From Oidiodendron maius Zn (Eukaryota; Ascomycota; Leotiomycetes; Myxotrichaceae): DNA of 64,000 nucleotides. The notes beneath the pieces were generated by a model, which saw nothing but the letters and a program-made list of their open reading frames with translations, was not told the DNA's origin and searched no databases. Where the stretch lies: positions 335,576 to 399,575 of the forward strand of contig KN832893.1 in assembly GCA_000827325.1 (NCBI GenBank), in the 5' to 3' direction. A program made the translations under genes and the position numbers. Positions within the stretch are counted from its first letter, which is position 1, and every line of letters begins with the position of its first letter. Below, piece by piece: positions 36,801 to 47,063 of this stretch.

Positions 36801-37728
36801 GAGCATAGCCAACAACGCCTCCAGCGGGGCCTGACAATATGGCTCTCAGTCCGCTGAACTTACGGAAATCGACCAAGCCTCCATCTGATTGCATGAACTC
36901 AACTCGAGTCGACCTTGATGCGAGCCCACCTATGAAATTGGACGAAATCGAGTTAAGATATTGTTTTAGTACCGGCGTGAGGTATGCATCCGCACTCGCG
37001 CTCATGCCACGGGGCACGGCCTTTATCATCGGCTGTAGTGCAGATGAGAGGGCCACTGAAAATCCCATCGATACAGCTAGGTCGCCTATCAGGTTTTCAT
37101 GCTCCGGGTATGTGTATGAGTGCAGTAAGACAACCGATATCGAACGGTATCCCTCATCCCACAGCTCTTGGAGCTTCACCTTGACGGCATCCGTATTCGG
37201 CTTGACAAGAATCCTCACGTGTTCCCCGGAGATTCCTCGTACCACATCTTCAGACTCCTCAATGGGTTCAGGATTAGGATTCTCGGTATATCCTTCCAGG
37301 GTAACACGCTCATCGATTTCCACGACTTTCTCTGGCAAGACATCTGGTTTTGAGACAGACAGATCAAAGATATTTGGCCGAGACTGATTTCCAATAGCCA
37401 GGAGATCTTTGAAGCCTTTCGTGATTAACAATGCCGATCTTGCTCCCTTCCTCTCCAGAAGTGCGTTTGTAGCAACAGTCGTGCCCATCCGCAGTGCCTC
37501 GATCGGAGTTAAGTCCAGTGGCTGGCCTCGAGGCAGACTTCGCCCTGTCACGATCTCGAGCACGCGTCGAATTCCCTCAGTGGGTGCATCGCTATAATTG
37601 GCCGGGTCGACCGAAAGAAGTTTCAATATAATATCATTTCGTCCAAATACTGAGGCGTGAACATCAGTAAAGGTTCCACCCCGGTCAATGGAGATGCGTA
37701 TGGGGCCAGCTGGCTTTCCTACTGCCAT
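33810..37728 (-). CDS. 5-oxoprolinase / hydantoinase A-B fusion
   Basis: Model complement(join(33810..35720,35770..37728)), 1289 aa, with one 49-bp intron (GTCAGT...GTGCAG) in phase. This is the usual size for ATP-dependent 5-oxoprolinases. The HyuA-like half begins with the family hallmark RISIDRGGTFTDVHA and carries GFDMGGTSTDVSRF and CFGGAGGQHACSVA. The HyuB-like half has DFAGTGAEVFGNTNAPTA, GVVGGNVLTSQRITD and ends in YTPGGGGWGE. The enzyme opens the ring of 5-oxo-L-proline to glutamate, or of hydantoin-type rings, using ATP in the cytosol. The substrate is not decided by sequence. It is transcribed in the same direction as the downstream-numbered Zn2Cys6 gene 316 bp away, next to a Dal5-type transporter, which suggests a three-gene uptake and use module. 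Confidence 0.9.
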
Positions 37729-38044
37729 AGTTTGTGTATTTGAGATAAAGAAAGAGTAGCGGATTCAACACGGTACCAGAAACAAGACAATTCAGCTGCC
37801 TTTGTATTTTAAAGAAAAGTATCTCCTCGCAGGATTACATTGTGATACTGGTATTGAGGTCTCGGAAATCAAGTCCGTATGGATCGGGAAGCGATCCCGA
37901 TCGTGATCACGTGACATCAATACCCCGTGGGTCCTCCACTCGACTCGACTCCATCTATTGTCCCGCATTATGACTGAGCTGGTGAGGTGACAGTAAGCAA
38001 GGCCGTGAACCTAGTCCGCAAACCCTGTGAGATCTTACACAAAT
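37729..38044. promoter_or_regulatory. Upstream region of the hydantoinase gene
   Basis: 316 bp between the end of the regulator gene and the hydantoinase start. It holds a GATCGGGA-AGC-GATCCCGATC near-palindrome at about 37876-37896, followed by GTGATCACGTGA. The CACGTG E-box and the palindrome are plausible operator sites, but no factor is assigned. Confidence 0.35.
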
Positions 38045-40446
38045 TTAATTGCTCCATTTCGTCCAATCGAAATCCATATTAACATCGAAAATACCATATC
38101 CCTCTTCCCAAATCCTCGCATCGGCATCATTTGCCATCCCAGTCATAAGCCCAGTCTCATCTGGCTGGAACACACTCTGACTTAGATCTAGATACCCTTC
38201 GGCAATAAGGTCATTGTGATACAGGAAGGCGGGTGTTGCATCTGGTGGCGGTGCGTGACGTAGAGTTTGTACGACTGCTGTTTCGCTGAGATCTTGTCTT
38301 GGGTCTTGCGAGGCGTCTATCTCGGGTGGAAGGGAGAGGTTCAAGAGAAGCTGATGCAAGGACTTAATGTGAGAATTGCCTTTTTCTGCCACACCCCTCA
38401 TCACTTCGAGTGCCAAGTCCATCGCCGCCCGATCGCGAACATTCTGCGGGAATGCAATATTGATCATAACGAGAATGATGGCCGCCGAGAAAAGATGTTC
38501 GCCGTCCATGTACCCGTATGTAGCTGCATAGCCTTAACAGTCTTGTCACGAATCTAATATTGCTAGAATGACTTACCAATTACATTTTGCTTGGCTGCTG
38601 TGGCACAGATTGCAATGCTATTTCGTGCAGCTGAAATACATGTATCGATTACCGCAATCGTCGTTCGGGATAGGCCCTCCCTCCAATCAGTTTTGTTGAT
38701 GTTGCGATCTTGATTTTGCAGTCGACTACGAACGACGTGGAAGACCAAAGGCCTTGCTGTCATGTTTATGCATTGATTGTAATGAAGATATATTGAGATG
38801 ACTTCTCTCGAGATATCCTCTTCAAGCTTTGTAAAGTCAACCTGTAGTCTGCGTGGAAGATTCATATGCCAATCCGACAAATCCTTCAAGATTGACTGAA
38901 CTGATGTAACAAGACTATAATTTGTTGCACTCTTCCGTCGGTAAACATCTAAGATAGTTAGCACCTTCTTTCTCCAAAGGTTGTATCACTTACCCTTCAT
39001 AATCTTGCCGAGTATTCGAGATAGCTCAGTATAATGGTACAAGACGGTGGCAGGGCAGTTTTCTAGCTCATCGGGTAGTCTAGATGGTGGCAGCACATCG
39101 ATGTCTCGATCACCAATCGTCAGGGGATTGCCGGACTTGACACACAGAATCCTAGAACTATTAAAATCAATTCGCACGAGATATGAGCTTACTTACCTAT
39201 CCATGCTATATACGGACCACCAAGCGCGACGTCGATGCTCCCGTGTTCGAGCATCTAAATGTTGATCCGGGACTTCTTGATGTAAACCGAGAGAGATTGC
39301 CATCCTTAGTGCCAGGCCAATCTAGAGTTGTTAGAACCAAACACAGAAGTTTGGGCAACTTACATATAAAAACGCAACGTCTCGAAGGTTGAGATTCTGG
39401 AAGAAATAACCAACCAGCGAGAGCACCTCGACAAAGATCACGGAGCCCTGTTCATAGATATCGGGGAGCAGCTGCAGCGCCTGCTGGAAGTAATCAAATC
39501 CCGGAGGTCCGTCATGACTCGTCCATTGATTGACCGAATACATCTGGCCAAATGCGAGAACGAGTAGTGTCTGGCAGTAGCAAAGACGATCATTCCTATC
39601 TGTGAAATCCGGCGCTCTGTCATAGAATTTACGTAGATTCTCCTCGAATGATTCTGGATCTGTAAAGGCAAATATGGTTCCAATATATGCATACTGGGCG
39701 GCATAAAGTCGCTTTGCAAAATCAAACGGCGGGAGGGAAATAGCTGGACGGCTAGATTGTTGGCCACTTCGGCCATGAACAGAGAACGAGCTCCGTTTAT
39801 GGGTGGGCGGTTCGTCCTCAATCTCTGAGTCGACTCCAGAACGAAAAGTTTTGATCAGATCTCTGAACCTCAAACCGAGACTGGTTGATGAGGAGTCACC
39901 AAGATATTCTATTCCTGCGTTAGAGCTAAGTTGCAAAAACAAAAGCGGGATGCTATACGTTGCTCTCCCTCAGGGTTGAGAACCAGCTGCGCTGTCCCTT
40001 CTATAAGAGGATTTTGGTCGATGTCATCTTTTCCTGTCTCCGAATCCAATGGTTCAAATGATGATGATAAGGTCTGGGAGGTAGATGACTGTGGTGTGCT
40101 GCTGTCTGCATCAACAACCTCGGACTGGGCAAGCTTGAGTCCTTCCCGTTCGCTTTCGTAGGCCTTGATTCTAGCCTCTAGATCCAAGAGATAACTGTAA
40201 CTTGTGAGATTGCTCTTTTGTTGCAGGAGGATGCCAGCCATACTCTTCAGATACGAGGGTCTTCTTCTGCGAAGCGGGGTAGATACAGTCTTGTCTTGCC
40301 ATAAGACAACTTCTGCACGGAGCACCTCCTAGACATTTGGTTTTCCGCTTCCTGCATCTATTGCAACTACTCAAAGTTAGGAAACCTGGGCTAAACAGGT
40401 ACTGCAAGGCTCACGCGACAGGTACCCGTCTCAAATGGGCTGACAT
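38045..40446 (-). CDS. Zn2Cys6 transcription factor (fungal-trans type)
   Basis: Model complement(join(38045..38532,38577..38948,38994..39151,39197..39321,39364..39908,39959..40200,40244..40366,40415..40446)), 694 aa; eight exons, all in phase, introns 42 to 50 bp. The start MSAHLRRVPVA leads into the binuclear zinc cluster CNRCRKRKTKC-LGGAPCRSC-LMARQDC with C-x2-C-x6-C-x5-C-x2-C-x6-C spacing. A short linker and a coiled-coil-like YSYLLDLEARIKAYE segment follow. The middle homology region has the usual LRMAISLGLHQE, REHRRRAWWSVYSMDRILC and DIDVLPPSRLPDE blocks. A polar acidic C-terminus ends in MDFDWTKWSN. It lies between a hydantoinase gene and a divergent Dal5-type transporter (561 bp shared upstream region), so it probably controls both (inference). 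Confidence 0.88.
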
Positions 40447-41006
40447 GTCCGCTAAACCCGGGAGGCCCAGGCACGGAGGACATGCCGAACTGGCGGAAAT
40501 AAGCACCAGGGCGAAGCTAAGGACGATGAATGAATGTATGACATGGAGCCTCTACAACACTTTCCCAAAGCGCTGTCTGGCTGCCTCGATGATGTTGCGT
40601 CTACGTTCGTAGATGTCGGCTGAAATTGTCGTCCCCGTGCCCGTGCTCCATATGTGGAGGCGATACCCATAACTCCTTAGCCGATGGACCAATGATTGTC
40701 TCGGCTTCAGCTTCCGATCAAACTTTCCCTACCCACCAATAGATAAAGGAAAATACGCCAGAGATCGGGGCGAGGTGAGAACACAGGAAAACATGCCGCT
40801 CGCGTTCAATGGAGACATTCCATCCTCAAATAGCAACGAGTTTCTCGACGTCGGGGACATGTGATATATATATGGAAGCACAGCCAGCACCTAACTAACC
40901 ACCAACCCATTATCCGCCTCTAAGAGATAATAAACTAGTGGAAGAAGATTTTTAGTTCCTCCCTCAGGCGACCATCCCATCTTCTTCACGAATAACCTCA
41001 TTCAAC
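40447..41006. promoter_or_regulatory. Shared upstream region, regulator and transporter
   Basis: 560 bp between divergent starts. It contains CT-rich and TATATATATA tracts near 40.86 kb (transporter side). No strong inverted repeat was found by eye. Confidence 0.4.
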
Positions 41007-42586
41007 ATGTCCCATCAATCCGAGATGATTTCTCTCGATACAAAGGAGGCAGATACTTCGCTCCCCGATGATATAGGAAAGGGAGAAATCTCACACAATG
41101 AGTTCCAAATCGACCCGGTGAAGGAGAAGCTCCTGCTGTTAAAGCTGGATCTTTTCCTCACTCCAGTTATCATGCTGGTCTATCTCTGCTGCTTCCTAGA
41201 CCGTTCAAATATCGGTATGCCTATGTCCAATTGATTACGGTCCACTTGATCGGTGTTCTGATATTAATCCTTTGCAGGTAATGTCAAAGTGGCGGGCATG
41301 CCCGAGGATATCGGTGCAACCACCGAGCAATTCTCCACTGCAGTCTCCATCTTCTATGCAACTTATGTTACGTTCGAAACGCCGTGGGCCGTTCTACTCA
41401 AGAAACTAACTCCAAGATATGTCATTACTGGCCTCTGTGTTGTCTGGTCGCTCGTCACCATCTTCTCCGGATTCATCACCAGCATCAATGGGTTGTATGC
41501 TACCAGACTACTCCTCGGCGTTTGCGAGGCGGGTCTTTTCCCAAGCTTGAACCTGTACTTGACCATGGTTTACAAGCGACAAGAGCAAGCAAAGCGCGTC
41601 TCGTACCTGTTCGTTTCCACTGCCCTTTCCGGCGCTTTCGGCGGAATCCTTGCCTATGCCATCCTGCTTATGGATGGAGTTGACGGAGTCGCTGGTTGGA
41701 GGTATGCATGAAATCCTTTGTAAATATAGGTCGTATTCTGACACTATCTAGATGGGTCTATATAATCGAGGGAGTGTTCAGTGTTGTTTGTGCTATCATC
41801 GTTTGGTTTGGTCTTCCAAACGACCCCACGAAGGCCTACTTCCTGAACGAGGAGCAGAGGGAGCTCATGGCAATTCGGTATGCCCAAAACAAGCAGTACA
41901 ACGGGAGCGAAGAATTCAGCTGGGAAGAAGTCAGGAACGCCCTCCGCGATCCCAAGCTCTACCTCAGTGGCGGCATCCAATTCTGCCAGGATATTCTGTT
42001 ATACGGCTTCTCCACCTTCCTTCCTTCAATCATCAAAGGCTTTGGACATACCACTCTGCAAACCCAGTATCTCACCATTCCGGTCTATATATTTGGTGGT
42101 ATCTGCTTCCTAACACTCGCCTTCGTCTCCGACCGCCTCACCCTCCGAAGCCCTTTCCTCCTCTTCTCCAATGTCTTCGGCATCATCGGCTACATCCTAC
42201 TCCTCACTGTGTCCTCCAATTCCGTAAAGTTCTTTGCTACATTCTTGTGCGCCATCGCCGTCTACAACGGCCCGGGTCTCAACCTCACCTGGCTCAACGT
42301 CAACATCGCGCCACACTATCGTCGTGCGACCGCCATCGGCATGCAGCAAACGATGGGTAACACCGCAGGTATCGTTGCAGGACAAATCTATACGAAGAGC
42401 CCGTTTATGCTTGGCCATGGATTCTCTTTGGGCGCGCTGGTCGTTGCCCAATTGCTGATCCTGGTCAAAATTTGGTATATTAAGCGTTGCACCGCGAAGA
42501 AGGACAAGATTACTAAAGGGGAGATGGAAGATACGAGAAGTATCAAGACAGGTGATTGGGATTTGGATTTCAAATACCATATTTAG
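41007..42586 (+). CDS. MFS transporter, Dal5/anion:cation symporter family
   Basis: Model join(41007..41214,41278..41701,41752..42586), 488 aa, both introns in phase. The protein has a polar N-terminus, then about twelve membrane helices. The family hallmarks are YLCCFLDRSNIGNVKVAGM in helix 1, TPRYVITGLCVVWSLVTIFS and the RLLLGVCEAGLFPSLNLYLT helix, GWRWVYIIEGVFSVVCAI and the central loop ending in FLNEEQRELMAIRY. These match transporters of allantoate, nicotinate, pantothenate or other small organic anions at the plasma membrane. A neighbouring hydantoinase suggests uptake of a cyclic imide or oxoproline-like compound. The C-terminus is basic and then acidic (KKDKITKGEMEDTR). Length and motifs look intact. 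Confidence 0.9.
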
Positions 42587-43865
42587 TTTGTGTAAAAGAG
42601 CTTCCGCTGGAAGATGATACCACATCTTTCAATTGTTACCACACATATTTAATTGCGACAATAAATCACTTATTGTATTTTGAGATGAAACAATGAAGAA
42701 ATCACATGTATATAGACTTGATTGATTTATAGAAATACGGCAATACGCGTGCAGCCTACGTGATTGCGAGTGGTCACGGGAATTGATAGGAGCTCGCTAT
42801 AATATGATATCACATACCTCGGGAGGTGGCGCTTTCCTCGGTAATGGCAATCTCCAGAGGCATTAAATAGGGCTCCATTCTTCAAGGATATTGATATCTA
42901 GAGAGAATGTTAAGGAGAGGTAAGGGGAAGCCAGACCACCCGCTACATTCATACCTTAGTCAAGTCTAGACCTAATATTAGCCAGTCAAGCTGTATTTAC
43001 AGGTCCAGGGTTGAACGCAGGTGCCTTTATTGCCCTTATAGCCCTTTATGGCCCTCGCGGGTGGACAATGAGATTAAACACAAGTGCGGGAGGCAAAACG
43101 ACGCAAACTTTAAACAAGGTGACTACTTCGATACTATTCAGCCCTTGCCTGGTATCTTCTGTTAGCTGGTGAAGGGCCGAGATAAAGGGAACTCCAAGTT
43201 CGGAGCCATGTCGATTGATCCGCAATGCAGGGTGTCAAACGCGAAAGATATAAAGTTCCACTATACTCTTGCCAGAGGTGTATCATAGGCTACCCACGGG
43301 GGTACGCTTGTTATGTGCCTACAAAATCACTACTCTTCTTAATTGCGTCTTGGCGCTAAGGAAATAGAAAGGTTCGATGTTAAGGCTTGGAACTCCATAT
43401 CTGGCACACTGCTTCTCGCTTCATGGATCACGGCATTAATATAAAGATAGTGGAATATATCAAGCTACAAAGACTCTGTGCATCTTCCTTCTAGATCTAA
43501 TAAGAGAGGAAGAGTAATACTTCGGTAGGCGACTCGTAATTGAGAATTGACGTTACAATTTCAGCTTCCCAATACCGGTCGCGACCCTTGAGAAGTCAGG
43601 AGGGAAAGTTGTAAAATGCCTGGGTAAGAATGTGTTTTGATATTTATTAGCAGAGTGGGGCTTTACTGTACCAGAAATGTAAGGAAAAAGAGGAGTACTG
43701 CATTATACAAGTCAATAGCTCTTCTAATCAATACTCAACACAGCTCTATCAACTACCTCAGAGTGTACTTATCCACTATTCATTTGACACAGAAACGGCC
43801 CAACCGCTTATTATAATCCGAGGACGGAGTTGAAGTCAATTCCTAGCCGCGTGTTATACGCCGAT
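42587..43865. other. Intergenic between two modules, no gene recognised
   Basis: About 1.3 kb of mostly AT-rich sequence with no frame that looks coding. It separates the hydantoinase module from the ring-cleavage island. Confidence 0.5.
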
Positions 43866-44918
43866 TCAACCACGGAGCTTGATGAGAATAACCTGCAAGG
43901 CTAGTCTGAGCTTGGCCATGAAGGATAGGTGAGGCATGGTCGGACCCCAGGTCGTAAGTGTGTCGTGCATGTTGAATTCCTTAAAGGATGTCTCATCGTT
44001 GACAAGGTCACCGTCGGTATAGTGCTCCAGCACGAACCCGCTTTTATCGTGCCAGTAATCGAAGATCTGGCTGCCCGCTACATGCCTCCCGATACCCCAA
44101 TGGGGCTTGTATCCCTTTTTCTTGAGAAACTCGTGAGCGATATATTGCACATCGAAGTCGTTCAGCTCAAAGGCTGCATGATGCACTCCAACAGGTTGAA
44201 GCAGGTTCGCGGTGAGAAAGAAGGAGTGATGGTCCGTGAAGGCTTTGCCCTTATCAATATGCAGAAAGATAAAAAGCTGTTCCCTAGGCTTTAATGGATG
44301 AGTGACCTTGTCGCTCGGGATGAAGTTGAAATGCGTCGTATAGAAAGCTAACGCGTTCGGAAGGTCAGAGACGGCGAAGCCGCAGTGCCCAAGCTTGTGG
44401 ATAGGCGCCGGACCTAACTCTGGTCGTTGCATCTCCCCTCGGCGTGGCTTGCGAGTAGCGTTTTCATCACTCTCGGCAGGATAATTAAGTGGATGCATTT
44501 GTGGCGGAGGCTCTTTCCGTTCTACAAGCTTGTGCCCATAGATGACATGGAAGGGAATGCTCTCCGGGCCGTTGATGCTCACCCGCTCACCACCACCAGG
44601 CTGATGGGCCATACTTTCTCTCTTCTTGGCACCCGGCACATGTTCTGCCCGTTCAAGATCTGCCACGCTGCATACCTCGAAGGTCACGCCGAGGAAGACT
44701 GGTGAAGCTGTTTTCTCCACGACGTAGGTGAGCGGTAGGTCACCATAGCCACGGAAGAAGCGAGTTGGCACAGGAGTCTCTATGCTGCCAGCTTCCAGGA
44801 GCCCAAAGTCGCGCGCGAAGACTGATGCCTCATCTAAGTCATTGTGACCGTAGCTGACGTAGGCCGGACGGTTAAGCTGAACGCGATTCGCAGCGATATT
44901 TTTCATTTGTTCCGTCAT
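43866..44918 (-). CDS. Extradiol-type dioxygenase (vicinal oxygen chelate fold)
   Basis: A 350-residue single-exon gene of two tandem VOC/glyoxalase modules, the arrangement of type I extradiol dioxygenases such as catechol 2,3- and 2,3-dihydroxybiphenyl dioxygenases. Candidate metal ligands in the C-terminal module are His178 (HKLGHCGFAV), His246 or His247 (VGVHHAAFEL) and Glu298 (DKSGFVLEHYTDGD), the 2-His-1-Glu set for Fe(II). Such enzymes cleave a catechol ring next to the hydroxyls to give a 2-hydroxymuconic semialdehyde-type product. A hydrophobic patch (LRLALQVILIKLRG) ends the protein and may be a membrane-associated tail. It diverges from the FAH gene starting at 45398, 479 bp away. 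Ring cleavage by this family in fungi is uncommon, so the substrate is open. A role in another VOC reaction remains possible. Confidence 0.78.
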   Translation of the reverse strand: MTEQMKNIAANRVQLNRPAYVSYGHNDLDEASVFARDFGLLEAGSIETPVPTRFFRGYGDLPLTYVVEKTASPVFLGVTFEVCSVADLERAEHVPGAKKRESMAHQPGGGERVSINGPESIPFHVIYGHKLVERKEPPPQMHPLNYPAESDENATRKPRRGEMQRPELGPAPIHKLGHCGFAVSDLPNALAFYTTHFNFIPSDKVTHPLKPREQLFIFLHIDKGKAFTDHHSFFLTANLLQPVGVHHAAFELNDFDVQYIAHEFLKKKGYKPHWGIGRHVAGSQIFDYWHDKSGFVLEHYTDGDLVNDETSFKEFNMHDTLTTWGPTMPHLSFMAKLRLALQVILIKLRG

Positions 44919-45397
44919 GGCTCGAACGAGGTATACCTATGCAGAGAGGCTGACAGGATAAAATATATTTAATGGGATGCTTTGGACAACCGTTTATTGG
45001 TATGACTGCATGTTACAATCGGCAACCAGTTCATATTTGGGCAACATGTACTAGAAGCGGGGAAATGATACCATACAGAAATCTTGCCTGTCTTCTGCGG
45101 TGCCACCATCCGCCCGAAGACCATCTAACCGCATCCGAAAATCTGCGGACTATCTCTTTGTGAACGGCCGCAGTCTAAATTAACTGCCTAGAGTGGCATT
45201 AAGAGCAGGAATTGGACCCACAGAGCGGAGTAATTAACCTGTGGAGCGGAGGCTACATGTGTAGGAAACGCAGCACTGTCGTTGTCTGGTCGTGTAGCTA
45301 TTGATCTCTTCATAATACTGCGTAACTTTCACAGTTTAAAGCGGGAGGGGCTGGGTATCTCCACGTAAAACTCTCTCTACCCATTCTTCACTCTACC
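44919..45397. promoter_or_regulatory. Bidirectional promoter with paired GAGCGGAG
   Basis: 479 bp between divergent dioxygenase and FAH starts. GAGCGGAG occurs at 45223-45230 and again at 45244-45251, 21 bp apart (about two helical turns). CATCCGAAAATCTGCGGAC, a TCCG-N8-CGGA inverted pair, lies near 45134. Both contain CGG triplets, the usual core of Zn2Cys6 sites. Confidence 0.5.
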
Positions 45398-46647
45398 ATG
45401 CCTTCCTGGACTCATCTTATTCGCTTCGTAGCGGCTGAGGATGGGCAGCCGCATCTCGGACAGTTGGTTGACACAAGCCGTGATGTGGGCATGGATACTC
45501 TCGATGGCCGCAAGACGAAGGCTTTTCTGATTGTAGGGAGCATCTTCGACGGCGAGGTCACTGAAATAATCCTCACGGTCAAATATGTGAGACCCTTTCT
45601 GATGTAGAACATCGCCAGAGCTGACGTTGCCACTCACGCTGCAGTTGTTGTCCCCTGTCGACCGGGAATCCTGTAATTACATCCGTTGTGTTGGGCTGAA
45701 CTACAAGGACCACGCAGAGGTTAGTAGAGTTGAGTCGAATAGAGACGATATAAGATCTGAGGCGGCTAACTAGCAGCATTAAACTGCAGGAAACCAAGCT
45801 CCCAGTGCCCAATGTTCCAACCCTCTTCACCAAGCCACGCACTGCCCTCGTCGGGCCACATCCTGCGGTAATCAACATTCCCCGCTGTGCACAGGACGGT
45901 ACCAGCGACTACGAGTCCGAACTATGCGTTGTGATTGGCAAGACTGGCCGCGACATCCCAGAGGAGAACGCTCTTGAGTATGTGTTGGGATATACGGCGT
46001 CGAATGATGTGTCCGCACGAAAATTACAAATGCTGGGGCCGCAGTGGTGCTTCTCTAAAGGCCTCGATAGCAGCTGTCCTATCGGTGAGTATAACTTGCT
46101 CTAGTTACCCTTGGAACGTTGGGTTGATAGTAATGTGCCCCGTAGGACCCGTTCTCGTGTCGACATCAGTCATTCCAGATCCACAAACGCTCTCTATTCA
46201 GTGCATCCACAACGGTTCCGTCGTGCAGAACAGCCACACGAGGTCTGATTATTGCCCCTAAAAACCCAATATACAATTCCTGCTTGCGTCCAGCAGCTCA
46301 CGGGCTGATTAATGCGTTCACAGTGCTATGATATTTAGCATCCGGAAGCAAATCGCGTATTTCTCGCAAGGCACGACTCTCGAGGCTGGGACCCTCATTT
46401 TGACTGGTAAATCGATTCCATAACCCACTTGCGACCTTCAATCCATGTCCTATGCTCTGTTTCTTTGATACATCTTGTAGCTTTCGGCTGGTTGGCTAGT
46501 CTCAGGAAGTCACTGACAAAGTAGGTAGGCACACCAGCGGGGATCGGCTGCTTGTCCAAGCCACCCATTGTGCTGCAAGACGGGAGCAGCATCCGCGTGC
46601 ATGTCGAGATGATTGGCACGCTAGTCAACATGGTGCGATACGAGTAA
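45398..46647 (+). CDS. FAH-family hydrolase/isomerase
   Basis: Model join(45398..45586,45645..45719,45790..46084,46146..46242,46324..46406,46529..46647), 285 aa; all six exons in phase. Motifs: CVGLNYKDHAEETKLPVPN, TLFTKPRTALVGP, DYESELCVVIGKTGRD (metal-binding acidic residues), LEYVLGYTASNDVSARKLQ, QGTTLEAGTLILTGTPAGIG and RVHVEMIGTLVNMVRYE. This is the standard length and layout of the fumarylacetoacetase-like family, whose members hydrolyse or decarboxylate acylpyruvates, or isomerise hydroxyhepta-diene-dioates, in aromatic degradation. It shares a promoter with the extradiol dioxygenase, so it probably acts on the ring-fission product (inference). An intact gene; the last intron (46407-46528) is the longest. 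Confidence 0.88.
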
Positions 46648-47063
46648 AGTACAGAGGACGGAATTGCATTCCTAAATATAAATGCGGGTAGTGGGAGGTG
46701 AGAGGGGGTTTCCAGTGAGAAGCTCTGCAGATATCTTTAAATAAGAACCGATTCCTTTCTACGAACGAGTGGCACACTTGATAGAAGACTCGATGACATA
46801 ACATGCTCTCACCTGTCGGGCTCTTCCCAAACGTAGACCTATCTCTACTGTATCTAACCGTTCAGCAATCCTTGTCTATAAGGCTAGAGAAGAAACAACA
46901 GCGGCAAAATGGTCCAATATAGATCTCCAGTCTTACAGCTCTTATGTACAATACTAGTATTTACCCAGCCTACGATGCTCTTGCTTGTGCCACAACACAA
47001 AGAAATGAACATCCATAACCGATTCCATGATATATGTAGGCGCCCACAAGAGTGTTGAATGCT
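46648..47063. other. Convergent intergenic, no gene
   Basis: 416 bp between the 3' ends of the FAH gene and the monooxygenase gene. No coding sequence or repeat seen. Confidence 0.5.

Noticed and set aside
36176-37597. Plus-strand frames inside the hydantoinase gene
   Set aside because: Shadow frames of a well-supported gene on the opposite strand.
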